DNA of 64,000 bases. Origin: Cyanothece sp. BG0011 (GTDB taxonomy: Bacteria > Cyanobacteriota > Cyanobacteriia > Cyanobacteriales > Microcystaceae). Below are positions 1-7,786 of the stretch, in pieces. The stretch lies in contig NZ_PRLH01000003.1 of NCBI RefSeq assembly GCF_003013815.1, positions 1 to 64,000 of the forward strand, written 5' to 3'. The position numbers and the translations under genes were made by a program. The notes under the pieces are model-generated. The model did no database searches and had not been told where the DNA came from. It was given only the letters and a program-made list of their open reading frames with translations. Numbering within the stretch: the stretch's first letter is position 1; each line of letters begins with the position of its first letter.

Positions 1-447
1 ATTGATGGGGCTGATGAGGTTGATCCTCAAAAAAATCTAATTAAGGGCGGTGGCGCAGCCCATACTCAAGAAAAAATTGTCGATAGTTTAGCCGAACAGT
101 TTATTGTGGTGGTTGATGGCGGTAAACTGGTGGATAAGTTAGGGTCAACTTTTTTATTACCGGTTGAAGTCATTCCCAAAGCGGTTGTTCCTGTGATGCG
201 AAAATTGGAACAATTAGGCGGAAAACCAGAATTACGCATGGGAGTCAAAAAAGCCGGTCCCGTGGTGACAGACCAAGGTAATTTAGTGATTGATGTCAAG
301 TTTGACAGTATTGATGACCCTGCTACTCTAGAAAAAACCATTAATAACATTCCTGGTGTCCTCGAAAATGGCTTATTTGTTGGGGTCACTGATGTGGTAT
401 TGGTGGGTGAAATTATTGATAATAAGCCTGTCGTCCGAGAACTTTAA
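1..447 (+). CDS. rpiA: Ribose-5-phosphate isomerase A, 3' part only
   Basis: The reading frame is already open at base 1 and ends at 447, so only about the last 148 residues are here. RpiA interconverts ribose 5-phosphate and ribulose 5-phosphate in the pentose phosphate and Calvin cycles, in the cytosol. The first residues read IDGADEVDP followed by IKGGGAA, the substrate-binding region conserved in RpiA. Further on are the family-typical segments [28 protein letters not shown] and the C-terminal GVLENGLF. The gene is followed within 25 bases by a clear terminator, so it is the last gene of its transcript. The frame is seen directly and the family call is secure. Confidence 0.96.
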   Translation: MDGADEVDPQKNLIKGGGAAHTQEKIVDSLAEQFIVVVDGGKLVDKLGSTFLLPVEVIPKAVVPVMRKLEQLGGKPELRMGVKKAGPVVTDQGNLVIDVKFDSIDDPATLEKTINNIPGVLENGLFVGVTDVVLVGEIIDNKPVVREL

Positions 448-469
448 CAAACTCTTATTACCAGTTTAG

Positions 470-498
470 GGGGACAATGATGATTGTCCTCTTTTTTG
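470..498 (+). terminator. Rho-independent terminator of rpiA
   Basis: A 9-bp stem (GGGGACAAT with ATTGTCCTC, one G-U pair) encloses a GATG loop and is followed directly by six T. It lies 23 bases after the rpiA stop. Confidence 0.85.
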
Positions 499-507
499 TT
501 TAAATAA

Positions 508-801
508 CTACTGACTGCGAACATCTTGATACAAATAAAAATTAAAGACATCAAATAAACCCCCAACCATGGCACAAGTTACGCCAATGGTTAACATTCC
601 TTGTACCGGATATCCTTCCCCAAAGGTAGACAGAAAGGATAAAACAAGTTCTTGTCCCATTTGACCCAATACAGCAATCCCTGGAATATAACTAACGGTT
701 AACAATGTCCCTAGCATTCCCCCTAGAAACAACAGAGGGGTGACAAAGCTCAGTAATACGCTTAACAGAAGGGAACGAAATAAATTAGACACAGTGGTCA
801 T
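508..801 (-). CDS. Small membrane protein of unknown function
   Basis: A protein of about 97 residues if it starts at the internal ATG at 801 (MTTVSN...); an upstream ATG at 825 would add eight residues. It contains two or three hydrophobic segments, roughly residues 8-35 and 65-88, and no charged catalytic motif. Similar short membrane proteins occur in cyanobacteria, but I cannot assign a role. It converges on rpiA and stands alone, with about 400 bases of non-coding sequence upstream. Confidence 0.6.
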   Translation of the reverse strand: MTTVSNLFRSLLLSVLLSFVTPLLFLGGMLGTLLTVSYIPGIAVLGQMGQELVLSFLSTFGEGYPVQGMLTIGVTCAMVGGLFDVFNFYLYQDVRSQ

Positions 802-825
802 CTCCCAATTAATACAGCCGAACAA

Positions 826-1210
826 ATCAAAGATGGTGATTTGTTATATTTGCTCTTCTTTTACAATAAGTTGTTTTTGTTTGTCTAGGGGCTAATGTCA
901 CAAAATCTTAAAATTTTATTAAAAAACTTGGTAAATAGCAATTAAATGATAGGTAAATTCGGCTATATTCCTACATTTCGTCGAGTTACGCAACTTTAAT
1001 GTAAAATTATATTAAGTTTTGTTTGTGAATGTAAAGAAGATAGGGCATTAGGGAATCAGCCCACTCGGGATTCACTCTACCCCAAGAAGGAGACAAACAA
1101 CTGGGAGAAAATCTTAAATTTTCAATAAATTTATAACAGTTTTGTTTTAATCAAGGAACTTTACACTAAAATTTTATCAATCCTTATTTGACTTATTTAA
1201 ATAAATCTTT
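826..1210. other. Intergenic region between divergent genes
   Basis: About 385 A+T-rich bases separate two divergently transcribed genes and must hold both promoters. I see no RNA gene, no long inverted repeat and no convincing small ORF. A GAAGGAG stretch near 1085 is too far from the next start to act as its ribosome site. Confidence 0.4.
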
Positions 1211-3058
1211 ATGTTTTCGACTCCATCACAATGGTTTTCTTTTAAGCTTGCTTTAGGCTGTGGTAGTGGCTTAATTATGACTCTTTATAGTTTAATTTTG
1301 CTCAATTTAGTTTATAACGATAATTTAACGGCAAAGAATAGACTAACATCTGCCCAACTTCAACAAGAAAAAAATTGTCAGTCTGCGACGGTTGACTCTT
1401 CTGCTGACTACTCCAAATTAGGACTAAGTATTCATTCTTCTCCTGAAGCGATGGGAAGGGTTTTTTCTAATAATCCTTTAAACCTACAAGACTGTTTAAA
1501 GGGGGTTATTTCTAATCATAAACAGCCATTAAATATCTCACCCACCACATTGCCTGAGTTATGGAAAGCAGCCGAAAAAGCTAGTCAAACTGTTGCTAAA
1601 CCGTTTCCCTATATTCATGAAAGTGCGAGAGCCGCGAAAGTTCCCATCTTTATGTATCATGATATTCTGCCCAAAAAAGAAGTCTTTTTTGATGTAACTC
1701 CCGAAGAATTAGAAAATCATTTTAAATACATTCGAGAACAGGGTTTAACCCCCATTAGTCTTGATTTTTTATTAGAGCATTTACAAAAAGGAATTCCGCT
1801 ACCTGATAAACCCATTTTACTCAGTTTTGATGATGGTTACGGCGGCCATTATGACTATGTTTATCCTTTATTGAAAAAGTATAATTATCCGGCTGTTTTC
1901 TCAGTTTATGTGACGAAAATGGATGGAAAAACAGCCCGTTCTAGTTTAACCTGGGAACAATTACAACAACTAGCTGATGACCCCTTAATTACCATTGCTT
2001 CTCATACCATTACTCATCCGAGAGATTTAAGAGAATTATCCGATGATGAACTATTTCAAGAAGTAATGATGTCCAAAGAAATTCTAGAAAAAAAATTAGG
2101 CATTCCTATTAAATATTTCACCTATCCCGAAGGAAAACACGATGCTAGGGTCAAACAATGGGCTTTGGCTGCTGGTTATAAAATGGCGTTAACCATGTCT
2201 AATGAAGAAGAAATATTTGTGGGAGAATCCCCTGATTTATTAAGTATTGGTCGGTTTGGTCAATCGCAATTACAAGTGGTTTCCCCTCAAGCATGGGGCG
2301 GTTATCCTGGAGAACATTTAGAGGGTGGATTTAATTTTACGGCCAATATTACCAAACGAGAACATAAAATTGATGGGGTAGAACTCATTATTATTAATGG
2401 TGGTAAACCTGGGACTATTCATGCCGATAGTCGTTATCAAGTGCCAGAAATTATGGCAACCAGCGAGGCCGTTGCTGCGGTTGATGGGGGGTTTTTCTCC
2501 TTAAAATATCTCGACTCCAATGTAATGATCGGGCCAGTGATGAGTCAAGGGGGAGAATTCGTTCCAGGAAATAAGAGTGAAAATCCCAGATTGAATGGTC
2601 GGCCTTTGGTTTTAATTAGTGATCAATGGGTTAAGTTTGTCCCCTTTGATGCAGACAGTCATAACAGTTGGCCAGGGGTTGCGGCTGAATCCGATGACGG
2701 AGAATTTATCACCGATGCGTTTGTAGGGGCTGCTTGGTTAGTGAAAGATTCTCTGGCACAACCTTATGAGAGTTTTGGCAATTTATTTGATTTTCATGTG
2801 CCTCGACATCGGGCCTTTTGGGGAATTCATCGTTCCGGACAACCCATGATCGGGGTTTCTAAAAACCCAGTTGATTCTATCAAATTAGGCAAAATTTTGC
2901 AGCAATTAGGGTTTAGGGATGCGGTTATGTTAGATTCTGGGGCTAGTACCTCTTTAGCCTATGAAGGGGAATCTTTGGTGGGTTATACGCCTCGTCCGGT
3001 TCCTCATGTAGTCATTTTATTACCTTCTGTGTCTTCTTTATTGGAAACCACAGAGTAA
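1211..3058 (+). CDS. Polysaccharide deacetylase fused to a phosphodiester glycosidase domain
   Basis: A 615-residue protein anchored or exported by one hydrophobic segment at residues 12-33. Residues about 144-350 form a NodB-type polysaccharide deacetylase domain: SFDDGY at 205-210 supplies the metal and catalytic aspartates, and SHTITH supplies the two metal-binding histidines H265 and H269. Residues about 385-610 resemble the phosphodiester glycosidase (NAGPA/DUF2233) family, with VDGGFFSLKY and a C-terminal MLDSGASTSL segment. Both halves point to remodelling of cell-surface glycans in the periplasm or envelope. The start ATG at 1211 has no strong ribosome site but gives the membrane segment at the expected place. 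The substrate is unknown. Confidence 0.85.
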   Translation: MFSTPSQWFSFKLALGCGSGLIMTLYSLILLNLVYNDNLTAKNRLTSAQLQQEKNCQSATVDSSADYSKLGLSIHSSPEAMGRVFSNNPLNLQDCLKGVISNHKQPLNISPTTLPELWKAAEKASQTVAKPFPYIHESARAAKVPIFMYHDILPKKEVFFDVTPEELENHFKYIREQGLTPISLDFLLEHLQKGIPLPDKPILLSFDDGYGGHYDYVYPLLKKYNYPAVFSVYVTKMDGKTARSSLTWEQLQQLADDPLITIASHTITHPRDLRELSDDELFQEVMMSKEILEKKLGIPIKYFTYPEGKHDARVKQWALAAGYKMALTMSNEEEIFVGESPDLLSIGRFGQSQLQVVSPQAWGGYPGEHLEGGFNFTANITKREHKIDGVELIIINGGKPGTIHADSRYQVPEIMATSEAVAAVDGGFFSLKYLDSNVMIGPVMSQGGEFVPGNKSENPRLNGRPLVLISDQWVKFVPFDADSHNSWPGVAAESDDGEFITDAFVGAAWLVKDSLAQPYESFGNLFDFHVPRHRAFWGIHRSGQPMIGVSKNPVDSIKLGKILQQLGFRDAVMLDSGASTSLAYEGESLVGYTPRPVPHVVILLPSVSSLLETTE

Positions 3059-3109
3059 AATTTTAAGGTAATTCTTAAACAATTCTAAGAATATCTATGT
3101 GTAATTACA

Positions 3110-3418
3110 ATGCAAACAAATAAATCTGATTTTCACCAAATTCTTGATATCTTAACAAGCTACCTAGAGAATTTAAAACTAAAATACCAAGTCAAAAGTT
3201 TAGGAGTGTTTGGTTCTTTTGTTAGAGGAGAAGCAACAGATAATAGTGATTTAGATTTATTGGTAGAATTTCAAGGGGATGTAACTTTTGATAATTATAT
3301 GGATTTAAAATTTTTACTTGAGGATTTATTTAAGCGCAAAATTGATTTAGTGATCAAAGAAGATATAAAACCTCAGATTCGAGAACGTATTTTAGAGGAG
3401 ACGGTTTATGTCTCGTGA
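3110..3418 (+). CDS. MNT-type minimal nucleotidyltransferase (antitoxin-like)
   Basis: A 102-residue minimal nucleotidyltransferase. The signature GSFVRGEATDNSDLDLLVEF runs from residue 35, with the metal-binding aspartates D47 and D49. Members of this family (MntA type) are usually paired with a HEPN RNase and silence it by adding AMP. Here the next gene begins as a HEPN protein (ATG at 3408, overlapping this gene by 11 bases) but is cut off after about 24 family-like residues. The antitoxin therefore appears to have lost its toxin. Confidence 0.85.
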   Translation: MQTNKSDFHQILDILTSYLENLKLKYQVKSLGVFGSFVRGEATDNSDLDLLVEFQGDVTFDNYMDLKFLLEDLFKRKIDLVIKEDIKPQIRERILEETVYVS

Positions 3419-3503
3419 TCTTAGAGTGTATCTTACTGATATTTTAAATAGTATTGAAAAAATTAAATCTCAAAAAAATGTTGCCGACTATCACTCCAGA
3501 TAA
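3408..3503 (+). pseudogene. Truncated HEPN toxin gene (DUF86-like) start
   Basis: An ATG inside the end of the nucleotidyltransferase gene opens a frame reading MSRDLRVYLTDILNSIEKI, which is how DUF86-type HEPN proteins begin. It reaches a stop at 3503 after only 31 residues, whereas the family is usually around 110. The catalytic RxxxxH motif is absent. From about 3478 the bases belong to the Uma2-like gene in another frame, which suggests a deletion or insertion removed the rest. Confidence 0.65.
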
Positions 3504-4116
3504 AATCGATCTTCCGGCAGGAACAATTTTAAAGTTTCCTGGTACTTTAGCCGATTATGAACACCTTTTAAAGCAATTAGGCGATCGCTCAATTCCTCGC
3601 ATTCGTTTCCGAGATAACCATATTCTACTCATGAGTCCTTTACCTGAACACGCTAATGAAATAGATATCATATCGGATCTAATTAAAGCACTGTTACGCT
3701 ATCAAGAAAAAGATTGGCAAAGCTTTCATCCTATAACACTGAGGTATGGCAAAAAACCAGGATTAGAACCGGATGCTTGTTTTTATATCGACAACTATCA
3801 AGCCATACTGGGAAAACGTAAACTAGATATGAGTATCGATCCGCCACCAGATTTAGCCATAGAAATTGATGTTACTTCTTTTACTGACATCGAAGATTAC
3901 ATTGCTTTGGCAATTCCTGAAGTCTGGATTTACAAAACGAATGAATTACACATTTATCATTTTACTGAGAACCACTATATAGAAACTAATAATAGTTTTA
4001 TTTTTCCTGATTTTTCCGTCAAAGACATTGTTCCTCACTATGTTGATCGTGCTTGGCAGGTTGGTTCATCCGTTGCTTTGAGAGAATTTAATGACCATCT
4101 TCAAACGGTTTTTTGA
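3478..4116 (+). CDS. Uma2-family (DUF820) putative restriction-like endonuclease
   Basis: About 212 residues from the ATG at 3478 (MLPTITPDKIDLP...); an upstream in-frame ATG at 3454 would add eight residues that overlap HEPN-derived sequence, so I prefer 3478. The fold family is PD-(D/E)XK: EPDACFYI and DLAIEIDVTS carry the acidic residues, followed by YIALAIPEVWIY. The family is greatly expanded in cyanobacteria, often near mobile or toxin-antitoxin genes, and its substrate is unproven. Its 3' end overlaps the convergent DUF3153 gene by 16 bases. Confidence 0.85.
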   Translation: MLPTITPDKIDLPAGTILKFPGTLADYEHLLKQLGDRSIPRIRFRDNHILLMSPLPEHANEIDIISDLIKALLRYQEKDWQSFHPITLRYGKKPGLEPDACFYIDNYQAILGKRKLDMSIDPPPDLAIEIDVTSFTDIEDYIALAIPEVWIYKTNELHIYHFTENHYIETNNSFIFPDFSVKDIVPHYVDRAWQVGSSVALREFNDHLQTVF

Positions 4117-4901
4117 ACCCCTGGAAAATGTCGATGTTTAGCGAAGAATCCTAATAGAATAACCAAAATAATAATAACGGTTCCAATACCTAAATAACTA
4201 GGAACCCAAAAAGAGGTTTCAATGTGATTAATTTGACCGGGTTCGAGTTGCCAACTGGTTTGAGTATAGTTAGCATTGGATTCGCTATTTAAGGTACTTT
4301 GTTTATCAAGATTGTTCACTCGGAAAGGAGCATTTAAAACAAACTCTAAATTAACTAAAGAACCCGGACTAACAATAACATTTCCTTGGTTAGAAAGTAC
4401 CCCTAATGCTCTTAAATCAACATCAATATTTAGTTTATTTCGCTCGAAAAATATCCAGTTATTTTGGTTAATGGACATCTCTGCTTTCAGTTGCACTAAT
4501 TCGGGATTTTCTACTTTTAAACCAGAGTCAATTTTAGAATAATTAGGGTTAAAAAAGTGATTAAACTTATCGGTTAATTCTTGACCATTACTAAAAGGAA
4601 TTCTGACAATAATTTCTTCATCGGAAACTTTTTGGGCTTTTCCTTGTAATGCTTTGGCGCGACTTTCTAAACTATTTAACCATTGATTGGCTTCGGTTTT
4701 ACTCAAACTGGTTAACTGTTGGGCTAAGCGAATATGTTGGACAATTTCCCCATTGTGTTGTTCATAGAAATTCACTCCAACATCGTAACGAACACATCCG
4801 GTTAATAAAACGAATATACTCAGAATTAGAGGTAAGAATAAACGGTTTAAAATGCCTCTTTTCTTGTGATTTTTGGTCGCTTTTTTTTGCTTACTTACCA
4901 T
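4101..4901 (-). CDS. DUF3153 lipoprotein with C-terminal membrane anchor
   Basis: About 266 residues from the ATG at 4901, chosen over 4925 because an AGG sits eight bases upstream and the product then starts MVSKQKK. A basic N-terminus, hydrophobic stretch and LLTGC lipobox at about residues 24-36 indicate a lipoprotein. The following VRYDVGVNFYEQHNGEIVQHIRL is typical of the cyanobacterial DUF3153 family. Near the C-terminus a hydrophobic helix (YLGIGTVIIILVILLGFF) precedes a short basic tail. The function of the family is unknown. Confidence 0.8.
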   Translation of the reverse strand: MVSKQKKATKNHKKRGILNRLFLPLILSIFVLLTGCVRYDVGVNFYEQHNGEIVQHIRLAQQLTSLSKTEANQWLNSLESRAKALQGKAQKVSDEEIIVRIPFSNGQELTDKFNHFFNPNYSKIDSGLKVENPELVQLKAEMSINQNNWIFFERNKLNIDVDLRALGVLSNQGNVIVSPGSLVNLEFVLNAPFRVNNLDKQSTLNSESNANYTQTSWQLEPGQINHIETSFWVPSYLGIGTVIIILVILLGFFAKHRHFPGVQKTV

Positions 4902-4956
4902 TAGTTTACCTTGTAAAATTAACAATTAACTAAGCTGTTGAAATATAAATAGGGTT

Positions 4957-4977
4957 GGGTTTAGCCTTGCTAAACCC
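4957..4977 (-). terminator. Hairpin after the RNase R-like gene
   Basis: A perfect 9-bp stem (GGGTTTAGC with GCTAAACCC, 3-base loop) lies just beyond the stop of the minus-strand RNB gene and before the DUF3153 start. There is no long T-run on the minus strand, so it may attenuate or protect the transcript rather than end it fully. Confidence 0.55.
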
Positions 4978-4998
4978 TGACGAGATTTTGTTTAATTC

Positions 4999-7251
4999 TT
5001 ATTCCTCATTCCAGTCACCATTATTGGCTGAACTTCCTCCACTGACGGTAACTAAGTCAATTTGTTGCCGATAATAATCGACACTTTTAACCTCAACTTC
5101 CACTTCATCTCCTAAACGATAAGCAATATGATTTTTGCGCCCAACTAGACAGCCATGACGGGAACGGTATTCATACCAGTCGTCTTTTAGAGAACTCACA
5201 TGAACTAATCCTTCTACTAATAAATCTTCGATTTCTACAAAGAAACCGTAGGATTGAACCCCGGTAATTAATCCTTTGAAAACTTTACCGGTGCGTTCCT
5301 TCATTTTTTCAGCTTTTTGTAGTCCTTCGAGGTCTTTTTCCGCTTCTTCGGCAGTTTTTTCGCGATCGTTGAGATAGGTGACTAAGAAGTGAAATCGTTC
5401 TTCTAATTCTTCTTGCATGGCCGGGGGTAAAACATTCCAATTAATGTTACCATGACAGCTACTACTAAAGAGATTAACCCCTGTTTTAGTTTGTCGGGTA
5501 CGGCGATCGCGTCCATCACTAAACACTAATTTTAAGACCCGTTGAATTAAGAGATCAACATAGCGTTTACCTGGGGCAATACAATGGGTGTAACAGTCCT
5601 CATAAGCGAGGCCAAAATGAGAACCGGGATGACTATTATATTTAGATGATTTTAGGGTTTCATGGAGTAAATAACTGAGAACATGAACATGGGAAGATTT
5701 CCCTAAAGTTTGGGTTAAATTGTAGTAATCTTGGGGGGTGATTTCTTCTTCTGATTCAAGGGACGCTTCTAACCCTAAATTTTGGGCTAATTTGAGTAAG
5801 TCTTCTAACTCTTCCCAGTCCGGTTCAGGTTGAGTACAATAGATTCCTGGTATCCCTAAAGCCTGAATGTGGTTAGCGACAGCTTTATTGGCTAACACCA
5901 CTAACTCGGTCAACAAAGAACGAATGGGAGTTCGAGAGGAGGCAATTAAAGTCCCGATTCTACCCTCATCTTGATAAGGCGATCGCGGTTCTAATTGTAG
6001 TTCAAAACCCCCTCGTTGTAACCGTTGGGCCTTGACTAGGGGACTGAGGGTAAAGAAAAGGTGTTTAAGTTTCTCGGCCAGAGGTTGTTGATCATCGGGG
6101 ACTTGTTCTAAGTCTGCTAAAATCGATTGCACTTCGGAATAGGTGAGTTGCCGATCGACACGAATGACGGTCGGTTCAATGCTGTATTCTTGCAGTTGAC
6201 CATTTTTATCAAACGTCATGATCACTGAAACACTCAAAAAGTCTTGATCCGGTTTCAAGGAATAACGTTCGGTGACGGCTTCGGGTAACATGGGTAAGAC
6301 TTTTTTCCCTAGATAGACCGTGGTTCCCCGTTTTTTAGCGATTTTATCCAGTACAGAGTCCGGTTGAATATAGTGGGCGATATCGCTAATATGGACAGCA
6401 AACTGCCAGTCATTGTCTTCTGTTTTTTCCAGGGTAAAGGCCGTTTCGATAAAGGGTAGACAGTCTCGTTCCGTCTCTTCAGTCAAGGTAAAGGTGAGGA
6501 CTTCACGCCAGTCGGCCCGTTTGTCGATGGTTTCGGGATCAAAGGTGGTGGGTAGTTCGTTGGCTGCGGTTTCTACCGCTTCGCTGAAGGTTTGGGAAAG
6601 ATCGTGTTTACAGCAGACAATATCCGTATCGGCAGCTGCTTCTGCATCGCTGCCTAAAATGCGGGTGACTCGTCCCAGGGGGGGGTGTTCCCCGATGGGA
6701 TAACGGACCACGGACACATGGACTAGATGATCCACCGCTGCCTCTAAGTTCCCCCCATTTTGTTCTAGCATTAATTCAAAGAGTAAGCGATCGTCAAGGG
6801 GAATGGCTTGATAGGTTTCCTCTTCTTTTTTGACTTGGGCCAATAAAGAGGGGTTGGCCCGTTCTAAAATGAGTCTCACTTCTCCTTCCGGGGACCGGCG
6901 ACGGGTTCCTTCTTTAATGACTTTGACTAAAACGCGATCGCCGTTCCAAGCGTTACTTAGATGGAGTTCTCTAACATAGATGTCTTCTGCATCTTCTTCG
7001 TCTTGGATAGCGAAGCAAAACCCCTTACTCGAACAGCGTAACTTGGCTTCTACCACATCGTCTTCTTTAACCCGACGATATTTACCCCGTTCTTTTTCTA
7101 GGATGCCAACTAATTCTAATGCGTCTAGGATGATTTGTAATTTTTGGACGCTTTCTTCGTCTTCACATCCTAATTTTTTCTCTAGGAGTTTGGCCGCCAC
7201 CAATTTGTTATCACTGAAGTGGGATAATAATGTAGCGATTGAAAATTCCAT
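4999..7251 (-). CDS. rnr: RNase II/R (RNB) family protein, Zam/VacB-like, with S1 domain
   Basis: A 750-residue cytosolic protein. The N-terminal 80 residues look like a winged-helix and cold-shock-type RNA-binding region; the RNB domain runs from about 235 to 580; an S1 domain (GKVFKGLITGVQSYGFFVEIEDLLVEGLVHVSSL) lies at about 660-740. RNB enzymes degrade RNA 3' to 5'. Where E. coli RNase II and R have a cluster of aspartates (DxxxxxDxDD), this protein reads RDCLPFIETAFTLEKTE before the conserved HISDIAHYI, so the normal metal-binding cluster seems lost or changed. The start ATG at 7251 is the only reasonable one. Family membership is clear, but exonuclease activity is not. Confidence 0.8.
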   Translation of the reverse strand: MEFSIATLLSHFSDNKLVAAKLLEKKLGCEDEESVQKLQIILDALELVGILEKERGKYRRVKEDDVVEAKLRCSSKGFCFAIQDEEDAEDIYVRELHLSNAWNGDRVLVKVIKEGTRRRSPEGEVRLILERANPSLLAQVKKEEETYQAIPLDDRLLFELMLEQNGGNLEAAVDHLVHVSVVRYPIGEHPPLGRVTRILGSDAEAAADTDIVCCKHDLSQTFSEAVETAANELPTTFDPETIDKRADWREVLTFTLTEETERDCLPFIETAFTLEKTEDNDWQFAVHISDIAHYIQPDSVLDKIAKKRGTTVYLGKKVLPMLPEAVTERYSLKPDQDFLSVSVIMTFDKNGQLQEYSIEPTVIRVDRQLTYSEVQSILADLEQVPDDQQPLAEKLKHLFFTLSPLVKAQRLQRGGFELQLEPRSPYQDEGRIGTLIASSRTPIRSLLTELVVLANKAVANHIQALGIPGIYCTQPEPDWEELEDLLKLAQNLGLEASLESEEEITPQDYYNLTQTLGKSSHVHVLSYLLHETLKSSKYNSHPGSHFGLAYEDCYTHCIAPGKRYVDLLIQRVLKLVFSDGRDRRTRQTKTGVNLFSSSCHGNINWNVLPPAMQEELEERFHFLVTYLNDREKTAEEAEKDLEGLQKAEKMKERTGKVFKGLITGVQSYGFFVEIEDLLVEGLVHVSSLKDDWYEYRSRHGCLVGRKNHIAYRLGDEVEVEVKSVDYYRQQIDLVTVSGGSSANNGDWNEE

Positions 7252-7786
7252 CTATAAATAGTCCTTGCTAAATGTGAGTGAGTTTGATTGATCTGAAGAT
7301 AGGAAGATAAACACCGGATCAGTTGATGAGTAATGCTTTGGTTTAAACTTCACACCCCAGTCTTATTGGTTAACTATCTAGGGTTAAACCAATACACTCC
7401 CAATGGAGTTTTCCCTAGGAACCTTTAATGTCATGGTTGAGAAGTACGCTTGAGAGGCAAAGAGAGAGTTATATCTTTGGAAAGGGGGACTCTCGTTGTA
7501 GACTCGCTTTGCACCAGAATAGACCAATCTAATGAAGCGTTAACTTCTCTTGATAAACTCATCTGATTTATTATTTTACCAAGATAAGGGACATTTTGAA
7601 TTGAGTTCCCTGTTAGGGGTTTGGTGTGGGGTTTCGGGTGTGGGGTGTCGAGTGTGGATAAGAATTTGTCGTTTACGCTTAATTCTAGACAACTGAACAC
7701 TGCTATCAAACAAGGACAAGTTGTCGCCAAACTCTCTTAGATTGAACTCAGATATCAAACAATAGGATAGTTTATTTTCTTAGATT
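7252..7786. other. Long intergenic region with a hairpin and G-rich tandem motif
   Basis: About 535 bases lie between the divergent RNB gene and hypF. A perfect inverted repeat ATTGGTT/AACCAAT occurs at 7365-7393. A run of GTGTGGGG-like units occurs at 7616-7656, similar in composition to the larger repeats elsewhere in the window. Short open frames on the minus strand here (7431-7758) have no family-like sequence and overlap low-complexity bases, so I do not call them genes. Confidence 0.45.

Noticed and set aside
7431-7758. Two overlapping minus-strand frames upstream of hypF
   Set aside because: Low-complexity, no recognised sequence and no ribosome site; treated as chance frames.
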